Positions 17,944 to 26,815 are shown, counted from the stretch's first letter. The stretch: DNA of 64,000 nucleotides from Pseudomonas sp. 8AS (GCF_902506505.1 NZ_LR733406.1:248001-312000); one strand, 5' to 3'. Program-made: numbers and translations. Notes: generated from the sequence alone by a model not told the origin.

Positions 17944-19002
17944 TTACAGCAGGGACAGCTGGCCGCCGGGTGGCGCGAACTGGCTGCAGTCGAGGTTGAA
18001 ACCCTCGCGCCGACTCAGCCCCAGGCGCTTGAGCGCCAGGGTGAAGCGCTGCGCCAGCAGCTCGGCGAACACGCCCTGGCCACGGAAACGCTGACCGAAG
18101 CGGCTGTCGTACAGCTCACCGCCGCGGCTCTGGCGGATCAGGCTCAGCACATGCTCGGCGCGCTGCGGGTGGTGCGCCTGCAACCACTCCTCGAACAGCG
18201 GCGCCACCTCGCGCGGCAGGCGCAGCAGCATATAGTTGGCGCTCTGCGCGCCGGCCTGTTTGGCCGCTTCCAGCAGGCTTTCCAGTTCCATGTCGTTGAT
18301 CATCGGGATCATCGGCGAGCACAGCACGCCCACCGGAATGCGCTGCTCGCGCAGTACGCGAATCGCCCGCAAGCGTGCGGACGGTGCGGCGGCGCGCGGT
18401 TCGAGGATGCGCTTGAGCTGGTCATCCAGGGTGGTCAGGCTGATGTATACCGAGACCAGGCGGCGCTCGGCCAGCTGGCTCAGCAGGTCGAGGTCGCGCA
18501 GGATCAGCGAACCCTTGGTGACGATGGTCAGCGGGTGGCCATAGCGCAGCAGCACCTCCAGGCAACGGCGGGTCAGCTGGTGTTCGCGCTCGATCGGCTG
18601 GTAAGGGTCGGTGTTGCTGCCCAGGGCAATCGGTGCGCAGACATAGCCAGGCTTGCTCAGCTGCTGCTCGAGCAGGGCCGGCGCATTGCGCTTGGCGATC
18701 AGCCGGGTCTCGAAGTCGATGCCCGGCGACAGGTCCCAGTAGGCATGGCTGGGCCGCGCATAGCAGTAGATGCAGCCGTGTTCACAGCCACGATAGGGGT
18801 TGAGCGAGCGGTCGAACGGCAGGTCCGGTGACTGGTTGCGGCTGATGATGCTCTTGGCCATTTCCACCCGCACCTCGGTGGCGCGGCTAGGCGGCACTTC
18901 CTGAAACCAGCCGTCATCCGTGGCGATGATGCGCTGCGGCGCAAAGCGGTTGTGCGGGTTGCTGGCGGTGCCGCGACCGCGCGGCGGCAGGAGAGTGGAC
19001 AT
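17944..19002 (-). CDS. SPL-like radical SAM protein under a LexA-type box
   Basis: 352 residues. The radical SAM cluster motif is CEHGCIYCY (about 74-82, CxxxCxxC), preceded by LNPYRG as in the Rv2578c/SPL-related family, with SVYISLTTLD and PMIPMIND downstream in the barrel. I recall the P. aeruginosa orthologue (PA0069) as a LexA-regulon member, which agrees with the operator-like dyad 9 bp upstream of the ATG. A DNA- or RNA-directed repair chemistry is plausible but unproven. Confidence 0.85.
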   Translation of the reverse strand: MSTLLPPRGRGTASNPHNRFAPQRIIATDDGWFQEVPPSRATEVRVEMAKSIISRNQSPDLPFDRSLNPYRGCEHGCIYCYARPSHAYWDLSPGIDFETRLIAKRNAPALLEQQLSKPGYVCAPIALGSNTDPYQPIEREHQLTRRCLEVLLRYGHPLTIVTKGSLILRDLDLLSQLAERRLVSVYISLTTLDDQLKRILEPRAAAPSARLRAIRVLREQRIPVGVLCSPMIPMINDMELESLLEAAKQAGAQSANYMLLRLPREVAPLFEEWLQAHHPQRAEHVLSLIRQSRGGELYDSRFGQRFRGQGVFAELLAQRFTLALKRLGLSRREGFNLDCSQFAPPGGQLSLL

Positions 19003-19011
19003 GGCAGGGCC

Positions 19012-19051
19012 CTCGGCAGATAACTGTACAAATATACAGTTATCTGCCGAG
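19012..19051. promoter_or_regulatory. LexA (SOS) box within a 40-bp perfect dyad
   Basis: Two perfect 17-bp arms (CTCGGCAGATAACTGTA and its complement) around the 6-nt centre CAAATA. The middle, CTGTACAAATATACAG (19024-19039), fits the CTGT-N8-ACAG SOS box. It lies 9 bp upstream of the radical SAM start codon. The arm extends far beyond what LexA needs. Confidence 0.82.
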
Positions 19052-19143
19052 AACGGCAGTACCGCCGGGAAGTTACTCGGCGGGTTTCATATGGCCTGCC
19101 CTCCGTGGCGGCCACCCCTGAGGGGCCGTCGCTATGCGACGTT

Positions 19144-19166
19144 AAAAATGACTCCAGGTCATTTTT
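19144..19166. terminator. Intrinsic terminator, tandem copy 1
   Basis: AAAAATGAC-TCCAG-GTCATTTTT with T/A tracts on both sides, functional in either direction. Second stop for transcripts leaving the prlC operon. Confidence 0.75.
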
Positions 19167-19218
19167 TATGGCCTGCCATCCTTGGCAGCCACCCTCCGGG
19201 TCGTCGCTGTGCGACGTT

Positions 19219-19241
19219 AAAAATAGCTCCCTGCTATTTTT
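19219..19241. terminator. Intrinsic terminator, tandem copy 2
   Basis: AAAAATAGC-TCCCT-GCTATTTTT. On the minus strand it begins inside the last codons of the zinc-ribbon gene: its left arm encodes the terminal Lys codons and TAG stop at 19234-19236. Confidence 0.75.
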
Positions 19242-19491
19242 TCAGCTTCGGATTGGGGAAGAACTGCACCGCCTGCACCTTGGGGTTGGCCGGCTTGGCC
19301 GCGCTCTGGTTGACCCGCGTGCCAAGCTCCCTGGGCACCGACTGACCCTGGGCGTTGAGGGTGTCGGCATAGCCGCAGGCCACGCACTCGCGGTGCGGCG
19401 TGCCGTCGACGTCCCACATCTGGATGGTGTCCATGGCGCTACAGGCCGGGCACACGGCGCCGGCGATAAAACGCTTCTTCACGCTGCTCAT
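19234..19491 (-). CDS. YheV-like zinc-ribbon protein (DUF2387)
   Basis: 85 residues. Two CxxC knuckles, VCPAC (about 14-17) and ECVACG (about 35-38), form a small rubredoxin-like zinc ribbon. The C-terminus is basic and ends KLKK. The ATG overlaps the prlC stop, so it is translated with the oligopeptidase. Function unknown in the family. Confidence 0.85.
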   Translation of the reverse strand: MSSVKKRFIAGAVCPACSAMDTIQMWDVDGTPHRECVACGYADTLNAQGQSVPRELGTRVNQSAAKPANPKVQAVQFFPNPKLKK

Positions 19492-21536
19492 GCCGCCTCC
19501 CCGCTCAGGCCGGAGTGGCGCAACAGGGCGTCGATACTCGGCTCGCGGCCGCGGAAGTCGACGAACAGCAGCATCGGTTCCTGGGAGCCGCCGCGGGCCA
19601 GGATCGCCTCGCGGAAGGCGCGGCCGGTGGCCGGGTTGAGCACGCCCTCTTCCTCGAAGCGGGAGAAGGCATCGGCGCTCAGCACCTCGGCCCACTTGTA
19701 GCTGTAGTAACCGGCCGCGTAACCGCCGGCGAAGATGTGTGCGAAGCTGTTGGCGAAGCGGTTGTAGGCCGGCGGACGCAGCACCGAGACTTCGGCGCGG
19801 ATGCCTTCGAGCACGTCCAGCACGCTGCGGCCGTCGCCGTGAGTGGCGTGCAGCTCGAAATCGAACAGGCTGAACTCCAGCTGGCGCACCATCATCAGCC
19901 CGGACTGGAAGTTCTTCGCCGCCAGCATCTTGTCCAGCAGGTCCTGGGGCAGCGGCTCACCGCTCTCGTAGTGGCCGGAGATCAGCGCCAGGCCCCCGGG
20001 CTCCCAGCACCAGTTCTCCATGAACTGGCTCGGCAGCTCCACCGCATCCCAGGCCACGCCGTTGATGCCCGAGGCGCCGGCATGCTCGACGCGGGTCAGC
20101 AGGTGGTGCAGGCCGTGGCCGAACTCGTGGAACAGGGTGGTGACTTCATCGTGGGTCAGCAGCGCCGGCTTGCCGAGGGAGGCCGGGGTGAAGTTGCACA
20201 CCAGGTTGGCCACCGGGCTGACCAGTTCACCCTGGGCCGAGCGACGCTTGTCGCGGGCGCCGTCCATCCAGGCGCCGCCACGCTTGTTGGCGCGGGCGTA
20301 GAGGTCGAAGAAGAAACGGCCGACGTGCTGGCCGCTCTCCTCGATCTCGAACAGGCGCACGTCCGGGTGCCAGCTATCAAAATCACTAAGCTCCTTGATC
20401 TGGATGCCGTAGAGCTTCTCGACTATGGCGAACAGGCCGCTGAGCACCCGGTCTATGGGGAACCAGGCGCGCACCTGTTCCTGGGAAATGCTGTAGCGCT
20501 GCTCGCGCAGCTTCTCGCTGTAGTAGCCGACGTCCCAGCTCTGCAGATCGGCGCAGCCCTGCTCGGCGGCGAAGGCCTTCAGTTCCTCCAGGTCCTGGGC
20601 GGCGAAGGGCTTGCTGCGCACGGCCAGGTCACGGAGAAAATGCAGGACCTGGTCGGTATTTTCGGCCATCTTGCTGGCCAGAGACAGCTCACTGTAGTTG
20701 CCGAAGCCGAGCAGGCGGGCCAGCTCCTGGCGCAGGTCGAGGATCTCGACCATCAGCGGGCCGTTGTCGAACTGACCGGCATTCGGCCCCTGGTCGGAGG
20801 CGCGGGTGCAGTAGGCGGCATAGACCTCTTCGCGCAGGGCGCGGTCGTCGGCGTAGGTCATCACCGCGAAGTAGCTGGGGAATTCCAGGCTGAGCAGCCA
20901 GCCGTCCAGGCCCTTGGCTTCGGCGGCCTGGGCCATCTGCGCCTTGGCCGAGTCGGTCAGGCCGGCCAGGGCCGCTTCATCGGTGACGTGCTTGGTCCAG
21001 GCCTGGGTGGCATCGAGCAGCTGGTTGGAGAATTTGCTGGTCAGCTCGGACAGCTTCATCTGGATCTCGCCATAGCGCTTCTGCTCGGCGGCCGGCAGGT
21101 CGATGCCGGACAGGCGGAAGTCGCGCAGGGCGTGGTCGAGGATGGTCTTCTGCGCCACGTCGAAACCGCCAGCGGCCGGGCTGCCGGCCAGCGCCTCGTA
21201 GGCCTGGAACAGCGGCTTGTTCTGGCCCATCTCGGTCCAGTACTCGGACAGCTTGGGCAGGCAGGCCTCGTAGGCCGCACGCAGCTCGGCACTGTTGCAC
21301 ACCGCATTGAGGTGGCTGACCGGGCTCCAGGCGCGGCCCAGGCGCGCGTTCAGTTCGTCGAGGGCCAGCACCAGGCCGTCCCAGCCCGGCGCGGCGCGCT
21401 GGCTTTCGAGGATGGACACCAGCGCCGCGCGGCTGTCGGCGAGGATGCTGTCGATGGCCGGCTCGACATGCTCGGGCTTGATCGCGGAGTAGGGCGGCAG
21501 GTCGAAATCCTGGAGAAGCGGGTTGCTGGCAGACAC
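19488..21536 (-). CDS. prlC: Oligopeptidase A
   Basis: 682 residues, M3 metallopeptidase of usual length. The HEXXH motif is LFHEFGHGLHHLL (about 468-480), with the third ligand Glu in the helix ELPSQFMENW about 25 residues later. Degrades cytoplasmic peptides, including cleaved signal peptides. GTG 21536 start with AAAGGTG upstream. First gene of a two-gene unit with the zinc-ribbon protein. Confidence 0.95.
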   Translation of the reverse strand: MSASNPLLQDFDLPPYSAIKPEHVEPAIDSILADSRAALVSILESQRAAPGWDGLVLALDELNARLGRAWSPVSHLNAVCNSAELRAAYEACLPKLSEYWTEMGQNKPLFQAYEALAGSPAAGGFDVAQKTILDHALRDFRLSGIDLPAAEQKRYGEIQMKLSELTSKFSNQLLDATQAWTKHVTDEAALAGLTDSAKAQMAQAAEAKGLDGWLLSLEFPSYFAVMTYADDRALREEVYAAYCTRASDQGPNAGQFDNGPLMVEILDLRQELARLLGFGNYSELSLASKMAENTDQVLHFLRDLAVRSKPFAAQDLEELKAFAAEQGCADLQSWDVGYYSEKLREQRYSISQEQVRAWFPIDRVLSGLFAIVEKLYGIQIKELSDFDSWHPDVRLFEIEESGQHVGRFFFDLYARANKRGGAWMDGARDKRRSAQGELVSPVANLVCNFTPASLGKPALLTHDEVTTLFHEFGHGLHHLLTRVEHAGASGINGVAWDAVELPSQFMENWCWEPGGLALISGHYESGEPLPQDLLDKMLAAKNFQSGLMMVRQLEFSLFDFELHATHGDGRSVLDVLEGIRAEVSVLRPPAYNRFANSFAHIFAGGYAAGYYSYKWAEVLSADAFSRFEEEGVLNPATGRAFREAILARGGSQEPMLLFVDFRGREPSIDALLRHSGLSGEAA

Positions 21537-21659
21537 GGCAAGGCACCTTTGATGCGCAAATTCATGGACCAGTTATGGGGCCGCAGGCGGCAATTCACAA
21601 CCGGAATGCCACGCATGTTAATTACAATCGGGGCAAACCGCAGCCGGAAGGAGACTATC

Positions 21660-22208
21660 GTGGCGATTCGTACTTACCAGGGCACGGCCCCGCAACTGGG
21701 CCCGCGCGCCTTCGTCGATGCCAGCGCCGTGGTGCTCGGCGATGTCGAGCTGGGCGAAGACGCCTCGGTCTGGCCGATGGCCGTAGTGCGCGGCGATATG
21801 CACCGGATCAGGATCGGCAACCGCACCAGCGTGCAGGACGGCAGCGTGCTGCACATCACCCACGCCGGGCCGTTCAATCCGGACGGCTACCCGCTGCTGA
21901 TCGGCGACGAGGTGACCATCGGCCACCAGGTCACCCTGCACGGTTGCACCCTGGGCAACCGCATCCTGGTCGGCATGGGCAGCATCGTCATGGACGGCGC
22001 CGTGGTGGAGGACGAGGTGGTGATCGGCGCAGGCAGTCTGGTGCCACCGGGCAAGGTGCTGGAAAGTGGCTACCTCTACGTCGGCAGCCCGGTGAAGCAG
22101 GCGCGGCCACTGAGCGACAAGGAGCGCGCCTTCTTCGCCTACAGCGCGGCCAACTACGTGAAGCTGAAAGATCTGCACCTGGCCGAGGGTTACGACCAGG
22201 CCGAGTGA
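21660..22208 (+). CDS. Gamma-class carbonic anhydrase-like protein
   Basis: 182 residues, left-handed beta-helix of hexapeptide repeats. Zn-ligand positions are VLHITHAG (about 64-69) and IGHQVTLHGC (about 89-98), as in the YrdA/CaiE branch. Enzyme activity is uncertain because many YrdA proteins lack measurable carbonic anhydrase activity. GTG start preceded by AAGGAG. Divergent from prlC. Confidence 0.87.
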   Translation: MAIRTYQGTAPQLGPRAFVDASAVVLGDVELGEDASVWPMAVVRGDMHRIRIGNRTSVQDGSVLHITHAGPFNPDGYPLLIGDEVTIGHQVTLHGCTLGNRILVGMGSIVMDGAVVEDEVVIGAGSLVPPGKVLESGYLYVGSPVKQARPLSDKERAFFAYSAANYVKLKDLHLAEGYDQAE

Positions 22209-22303
22209 CCCGCATCACGCCGCCGACCCGGCTGGTTTTGGCCAGCCAACCCTGCCGGCTATGCTGGCAGCGCGCCGTCTTCCAAGCAGAAAAGGATCTT
22301 CCC

Positions 22304-23269
22304 GTGCATGCCAACCCGTTCGACCTACCCGTCAGCCAAACTCCCGCAGCAGCGTTGACGGCCCGGGCATCCGCCTTGCCCTTTGCCTTCATGGGCCTGG
22401 CGCTGCTGATCAACCTGATCGGCTTTGTGATCAGTCTGCTCAGCGTGTGGCTGTTGCAGGACGAGCAGATGTTCACCAGCTACCTGGAGTACCTGCCGCA
22501 AATCCTCGCCTCGTTTGTCGAAGGGGCGCTGCTCAGCGCCGTCGCCGTCCTGCTGCTGAGCCGCAGCTACCTGGAGCGTCACGCCATCGCCGGCTTCGCG
22601 CGCCCCCGGCAGCTGCTGGCGCTGTTTTTCGGCATGGCGCTGGTGCTGTCGCTGGGGCTGGGTTTTGTTGCGGGGCAGCTGCTGTCACAGCTGTTGTCCC
22701 GGGCCTACGAATGGTTCGAGTCGCCGACCCTGGCGCAGCTGTTGGTCAGCGAGCCGATCAACCTGCTGCTGTTCGTCCTCGACACCCTGTTGCCGCTGTG
22801 GCTGAGCCTGCATCTGCTGCGCCGCCACGCCGTGCCGGGCGCGGCGCACAGGGTCCGGCGCTGGGAGCCGGCCCTGGTCTTCGCCCTGTGCTTTGCCGTG
22901 TTCTACCTGAAGCTGGTGAGCCTGCTGCCGGAACAGCTGTTCTTCTACGACAGTGCGTGGGTCTACAGCCTGTTCCTGCTGGCGGGCCTGCTGCACACCG
23001 CGCTGGTCTTCGCCGCCGCCTGGAGCGCTCTGCCGCTGCAGCTGCGCCAGTGCAACCCGGGCCGACTGATCCTCGCCAGCCTGCTGTGTGCGCTGCTGTG
23101 GTTGCTGGCCTTCGTGCTGGTTGCCGTGGCCATCGCGCTGTACACCCTGAGCGGCAACGAGCTGTTCAGCGAAGCGCTGCTGGCGCTGCCCGGCCTGGGG
23201 CTGCTGGCCCTGCTCTGGCCGCTGACGCGCCTGAGCCTGCGCTGGGTGTACCGGCCGCAAGCCGCCTGA
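22304..23269 (+). CDS. Polytopic inner-membrane protein, function unknown
   Basis: 321 residues with about seven strongly hydrophobic segments (starting about 24-48, 62-84, 98-125, 133-152, 172-196, 206-228 and 242-272). GTG 22304 preceded by AAAGGAT. No transporter or enzyme signature was recognised. A 94-nt gap separates it from the gamma-carbonic anhydrase gene. Confidence 0.7.
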   Translation: MHANPFDLPVSQTPAAALTARASALPFAFMGLALLINLIGFVISLLSVWLLQDEQMFTSYLEYLPQILASFVEGALLSAVAVLLLSRSYLERHAIAGFARPRQLLALFFGMALVLSLGLGFVAGQLLSQLLSRAYEWFESPTLAQLLVSEPINLLLFVLDTLLPLWLSLHLLRRHAVPGAAHRVRRWEPALVFALCFAVFYLKLVSLLPEQLFFYDSAWVYSLFLLAGLLHTALVFAAAWSALPLQLRQCNPGRLILASLLCALLWLLAFVLVAVAIALYTLSGNELFSEALLALPGLGLLALLWPLTRLSLRWVYRPQAA

Positions 23270-23285
23270 TGGTCAATCCAACCCG

Positions 23286-24368
23286 CTAGTCGCCCGCCGC
23301 CAGCCTGTTCAAGCGGGCATGGCGCTGCTCGGCCGGCAACTCGCCCAGCTCGGCGGCTTGCGCGTAGAAGGCCGACCAGTCGCTGCCGGCCTGGGCAAAC
23401 AGCGCGGCGAAGGCCGGCACCCACTGGTCGTAGAGGCCGAAGGGCAGCAGCTTGGCATTGTTCAGCGGCGCGTTGATCCAGGCGTCGAAACGCCGGTCGC
23501 CGCGCCACTGGCTGTCGCGCAGCTGGCGGTATTCGCTGCGCAGGCGGGCGAACTCGGCGGCCTTGCCCTGGCGTTTCTCCTCATCGCTGCGCGGGCTGGC
23601 GTACAGCTGTTCGAGGCGCGCGCGGCTGGCCAGGACCAGCGCGATGAACTGCTGCTTGTGCCGTTCGCCGGCGCCGTCCTGCGCCGGCAGGCCACGGCTG
23701 ACGAGCCACTGGCGCAGGCCCTGCTGCTCGACGAAGCTGGCGAAGGACTCGTTGAACGCGGTGTCGTCCGGCACATACAGCTGCTGGTGAGCCAGCTCGT
23801 GGAAGATCACCGCGGCCAGGCGCTCGTCGTCCCAGCGCAGCATGCTGTTGAGGATCGGGTCATCGAACCAGCCCAGGGTGGAATAGGCCTCGATCCCGGC
23901 GACATGGGTATCCAGCCCCTCCTGACGCAGCAGCGCGGCGGCGCCACGGGCCCGGCCCTGCTGGTAGTAGCCGCGGTAGGCCACGCAGCCGGCGATGGGG
24001 AAGCAGTGGGTCTGCGGCGCCAGGGACAGCTCGGCGGTGGCGAACACATTCCACACCACATAGGGCCGCTGCAGGTCGGCATACAGGCGATAGCTGCGGT
24101 TGTCCGGCAGGCCCAGTTCGGCGCTGGCGAAGCTGCGCGCCTGCTGGGCCAGGGCCAGACGCCGCTGCAGCTGCGGGTCGGCGCCCGGGTCGGCGAGAAT
24201 CGCGCTGACCGGCTCACGCGCCTGCAGCAACCGCGCCTGCCCCACGGCCAGGTGGCTAAAATAATCCAGGTTGGCACAACCGCTCAGCAGCAAGCCGAGC
24301 AGCAGGGGAACCACGCGGCGGCGGGCGCGGTCGAGTATGACGAACGATGGGATCGGTAGCATGCCCAT
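23286..24368 (-). CDS. Lipoprotein zinc aminopeptidase (DUF2265/PF10023 type)
   Basis: About 360 residues. Lipobox LLSGC (Cys about 31) makes it a membrane-anchored lipoprotein. Metal motif HELAHQ (about 196-201) with a downstream NESFASFVE helix supplying the third ligand, as in the putative aminopeptidase family. The start could be ATG 24368 or 24362; a much longer frame to 24560 crosses the next gene's leader and is rejected. Convergent with the membrane-protein gene. Confidence 0.82.
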   Translation of the reverse strand: MGMLPIPSFVILDRARRRVVPLLLGLLLSGCANLDYFSHLAVGQARLLQAREPVSAILADPGADPQLQRRLALAQQARSFASAELGLPDNRSYRLYADLQRPYVVWNVFATAELSLAPQTHCFPIAGCVAYRGYYQQGRARGAAALLRQEGLDTHVAGIEAYSTLGWFDDPILNSMLRWDDERLAAVIFHELAHQQLYVPDDTAFNESFASFVEQQGLRQWLVSRGLPAQDGAGERHKQQFIALVLASRARLEQLYASPRSDEEKRQGKAAEFARLRSEYRQLRDSQWRGDRRFDAWINAPLNNAKLLPFGLYDQWVPAFAALFAQAGSDWSAFYAQAAELGELPAEQRHARLNRLAAGD

Positions 24369-24417
24369 GAGCCTATTGCATTGCCCCTGCCATACGCCAC
24401 CCATGAGGAAAACCGCC

Positions 24418-24834
24418 ATGCGCCGCCTGTTGCTCTGCTGCCTGCCCATCGTCCTTGCCGGCTGCGCCCTGTGGCTGCCGCGCCACGACCCTGGCCAGGC
24501 CTGGATCGAGCTGCACGGCGGCGAAGACCAGCAGTTGCAGGCCCTGCAGGTGGACGGCAAGGCTCTGGAAGACGACCGCTACTTCCAGGTCAGCCCCGGG
24601 CGCCACGCCCTGCAGGTGCGCCTGCAGTTCCAGGTCGCGCCGGGCAATATCGGCCCGGACAGCCAGGGCCGCGCGCGCACCTGCCTGCTGACCCTGGACT
24701 ACGCCGAATTCGCCGCCGGCCAGCGCTACCTGCTGCGCAGCGGCAGCCATGGCTTCCGCCCCTGGGCCAAGCTCTACGATGCCCGCGGCCGGCACCTGGC
24801 GCGGGCCCGCGAAGGGCGCTGCGGCGAGGTTTGA
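24418..24834 (+). CDS. Small lipoprotein, tandem paralogue 1
   Basis: 138 residues. Lipobox VLAGC (Cys about 16). Beta-rich body with RYFQVSPGRHALQVRLQFQV (about 46-65) and a paired Cys in ARTCLL. The next gene has the same plan. ATG 24418 is chosen because AGGAAA lies 8 nt upstream, inside a possible earlier ATG at 24403. Function unknown. Confidence 0.75.
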   Translation: MRRLLLCCLPIVLAGCALWLPRHDPGQAWIELHGGEDQQLQALQVDGKALEDDRYFQVSPGRHALQVRLQFQVAPGNIGPDSQGRARTCLLTLDYAEFAAGQRYLLRSGSHGFRPWAKLYDARGRHLARAREGRCGEV

Positions 24835-24875
24835 TCGGCGTTATGCTGAAAGTCCGTCGCCCGGAGCCCTCCACC

Positions 24876-25298
24876 ATGCGCCCGCTCTTTCTCCTCACCC
24901 TGCTCAGCCTCAGCGCCTGCGCCAGCCCGCTGCCCCCACCCGACCCGCAGCAGGCGTGGGTCACCCTGTACGCCAGCGCCGGCTACACCCTGATGGCGCA
25001 CAAGCTGGATGATCAGCAGACCCCTGACGGCCGTTACTTCCAGGTCAGCCCCGGCGCCCACACGCTGGACGTGCGCTTCCAGTTCGAAGTGGCCGGCGGC
25101 GGCGGTGGCAGCGACTTCAACAGCGAACCGCTGCAGATGACCTGCCACCTGCGCCTGCAGTACGACGGCTTCGCCGCCGGCCAGCAGTACCGCATCGAGG
25201 CCCGGCCGCTGCTGATGAAGGCCCAGGGCTGGCTGTACGACAGCCAGCGCCGGGTGCTGGCTCGGGCCAAGGTACTGCGCTGCAACACCTTTGGCTGA
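24876..25298 (+). CDS. Small lipoprotein, tandem paralogue 2
   Basis: 140 residues, lipobox LSAC (Cys about 15). It shares with the preceding gene the order QAW-x5-A/G, GRYFQVSPGAHTLDVRFQFEV, a Cys followed by LRLQY, FAAGQ-Y and a C-terminal ARAK/E-xLRC. The two genes look like a tandem duplication, 41 nt apart, and were probably cotranscribed. An added GGGGGS loop distinguishes this copy. Confidence 0.75.
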   Translation: MRPLFLLTLLSLSACASPLPPPDPQQAWVTLYASAGYTLMAHKLDDQQTPDGRYFQVSPGAHTLDVRFQFEVAGGGGGSDFNSEPLQMTCHLRLQYDGFAAGQQYRIEARPLLMKAQGWLYDSQRRVLARAKVLRCNTFG

Positions 25299-25306
25299 TG
25301 GCCGCC

Positions 25307-25331
25307 GTAGCCCGGATGCAATCCGGGCTAC
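25307..25331. repeat. Short GTAG REP palindrome
   Basis: GTAGCCCGGATGCAATCCGGGCTAC is a perfect palindrome with a 3-nt loop, directly after the lipoprotein stop. It may also act as a transcript-end hairpin. Confidence 0.75.
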
Positions 25332-25377
25332 TCGACTGGGCCTTTCAGTGCCGGAGCGATCCCCCGACACGCGAGGT

Positions 25378-25449
25378 TTGTGTAGGAGCGGCTTGAGCCG
25401 CGATGCTCTTGTGCTGTCGGCTTTTCGCGGCTGAAGCCGCTCCCACAAG
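25378..25449. repeat. Inverted pair of Pseudomonas REPs
   Basis: GTAGGAGCGGCTTGAGCCGC and an inverted partner (CGCGGCTGAAGCCGCTCCCAC) face each other, a BIME-like arrangement. This GGAGCGGCTT-AGCCGC unit is a well known abundant REP in Pseudomonas. With the previous REP it fills most of the 183-bp gap. Confidence 0.85.
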
Positions 25450-25481
25450 AACCGCCGCGCATGGCACCTGCCGAGCGTTAA

Positions 25482-26480
25482 CTAACGCAGGCCGGCAACA
25501 ATCTCGAAGCTGCGCAGGCGGTGTTCGTGCTGGTACAGGTCGCCGGTGAAGATCAGCTCGTCGGCGCCGGTCTGCTCCAGCAGGATCTCCAGGCGCGCGC
25601 GCACCTTCTGCGGCCCGCCGATCACCGCCAGGCCGAGGAAGTCACCCACCGCCTGCTGCTCGTGCGGCTGCCAGCGCCCGGCCATGCTCTGCACCGGCGG
25701 GCGCAGCACCAGGCTCTGCCCGCGCAGCAGCGCCAGCACGCGCTGGAAGGCGGTGGTGGCGAGGAACTCGGCCTCTTCGTCAGTCGGCGCGGCAATCAGC
25801 GGTACGCCGACCATCGCATAGGGTTTGTCGAGCACGGCCGAGGGCTGGAAGTTGTCGCGATAGACGCGCAGCGCCTGGTGCAGGTAGCGCGGCGCGAAGT
25901 GCGCGGCGAAGGCATAGGGCAGCCCCTTCTGCGCCGCCAGCTGGGCGCTGAACAGGCTGGAGCCGAGCAGCCACAGCGGCACGTTGCTGTCCAGGCCGGG
26001 CATGGCGATCACCTGCTGCCCCGGCTGGCGCGGGCCGAGCAGGGCATGCAGCTCCTCGACATCCTGGGGGAAGTCGTCGGCACTGCCCAGGCGGTCGCGA
26101 CGCAGGGCGCGGGCGGTCTGCTGGTCGGCCCCCGGCGCGCGGCCCAGGCCCAGTTCGATGCGCCCCGGATAGAGCGCGGCGAGAGTGCCGAACTGCTCGG
26201 CCACCACCAGCGGCGCATGGTTGGGCAGCATGATCCCGCCGGAGCCCAGGCGCAGGGTGCTGGTGCCGGCCGCCAGGTAGCCGAGCAGCACGGCCGTGGC
26301 CGAGCTGGCGATGCCTTCCATGTTGTGGTGCTCGGCCACCCAGTAGCGCGAGAAGCCCAGGCGCTCGGCATGCTGTGCCAGGGCCAGGGAACGTTGCAGG
26401 GCCGGCGCCGGGCCGGTCTCGTCGTCGCGCATCGGCGCCAGGTCGAGGATGGAAATCGGGGTGGTGGACAGCCTGCTCAT
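25482..26480 (-). CDS. LLM-class flavin-dependent oxidoreductase
   Basis: 332 residues, bacterial-luciferase-like TIM barrel. Recognised from [27 protein letters not shown] (about 39-54), [13 protein letters not shown] and [14 protein letters not shown] (about 107-120), which define the MsnO8-type LLM branch. Expected FMN-dependent monooxygenase or reductase; substrate not predictable. AGGAGG before ATG 26480; the longer frame is spurious. Confidence 0.85.
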   Translation of the reverse strand: MSRLSTTPISILDLAPMRDDETGPAPALQRSLALAQHAERLGFSRYWVAEHHNMEGIASSATAVLLGYLAAGTSTLRLGSGGIMLPNHAPLVVAEQFGTLAALYPGRIELGLGRAPGADQQTARALRRDRLGSADDFPQDVEELHALLGPRQPGQQVIAMPGLDSNVPLWLLGSSLFSAQLAAQKGLPYAFAAHFAPRYLHQALRVYRDNFQPSAVLDKPYAMVGVPLIAAPTDEEAEFLATTAFQRVLALLRGQSLVLRPPVQSMAGRWQPHEQQAVGDFLGLAVIGGPQKVRARLEILLEQTGADELIFTGDLYQHEHRLRSFEIVAGLR

Positions 26481-26540
26481 ACAGCCTCCTGAGGTCATCC
26501 CTGCTTTATGGGGGCGGCGCGGCGAAAGGCAACAACGAAA

Positions 26541-26571
26541 AGGCCGGAGCCCCTTGCGGGAACTCCGGCCT
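26541..26571 (-). terminator. Terminator after DUF1161 gene
   Basis: AGGCCGGAG / CTCCGGCCT arms (9 bp, perfect) followed on the minus strand by TTT. Ends the small DUF1161 transcript. Confidence 0.75.
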
Positions 26572-26590
26572 GTGCCGACGAGCGCTAAGG

Positions 26591-26815
26591 TCAGCCGCGC
26601 TGGTAGACGATTACCTTGCTGCCTGCCTCGCAGGTGCCGACCACGGTCTTGTCGCCGGCACCGTCCTTGTCCACCGCTTCCAGGCTGTAGGCGGCGACGC
26701 CCTTGGCCTTGAGCTTGGTGTCGATCTCCGCCTTGAGTTCCTCGCACGGCTTGGCCGCCGCCAGGGCCGAGCCGGCCAGGGAAAACAGGGCCAGGCCCAG
26801 GATCAGTTGCTTCAT
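26591..26815 (-). CDS. DUF1161 small periplasmic protein
   Basis: 74 residues. Signal peptide 1-19 (ending SALA), then a compact domain with two Cys ([15 protein letters not shown]) that could form a disulfide. AGCGTTAACC upstream with GGAGCG as ribosome site. Family function unknown. Confidence 0.82.
   Translation of the reverse strand: MKQLILGLALFSLAGSALAAAKPCEELKAEIDTKLKAKGVAAYSLEAVDKDGAGDKTVVGTCEAGSKVIVYQRG

Larger units (their letters stand above)
19091..19242. repeat. Tandem pair of about 76-bp units ending in variable hairpins
   Basis: Unit 1 (19091-19167) and unit 2 (19168-19242) both start ATGGCCTGCC, contain a CGTCGC-tat/tgt-GCGACG hairpin and GTTAAAAAT, and end in a hairpin plus T-tract. 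The final hairpin arms differ (AAAAATGAC/GTCATTTTT versus AAAAATAGC/GCTATTTTT) but pair perfectly in each unit. Confidence 0.85.
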
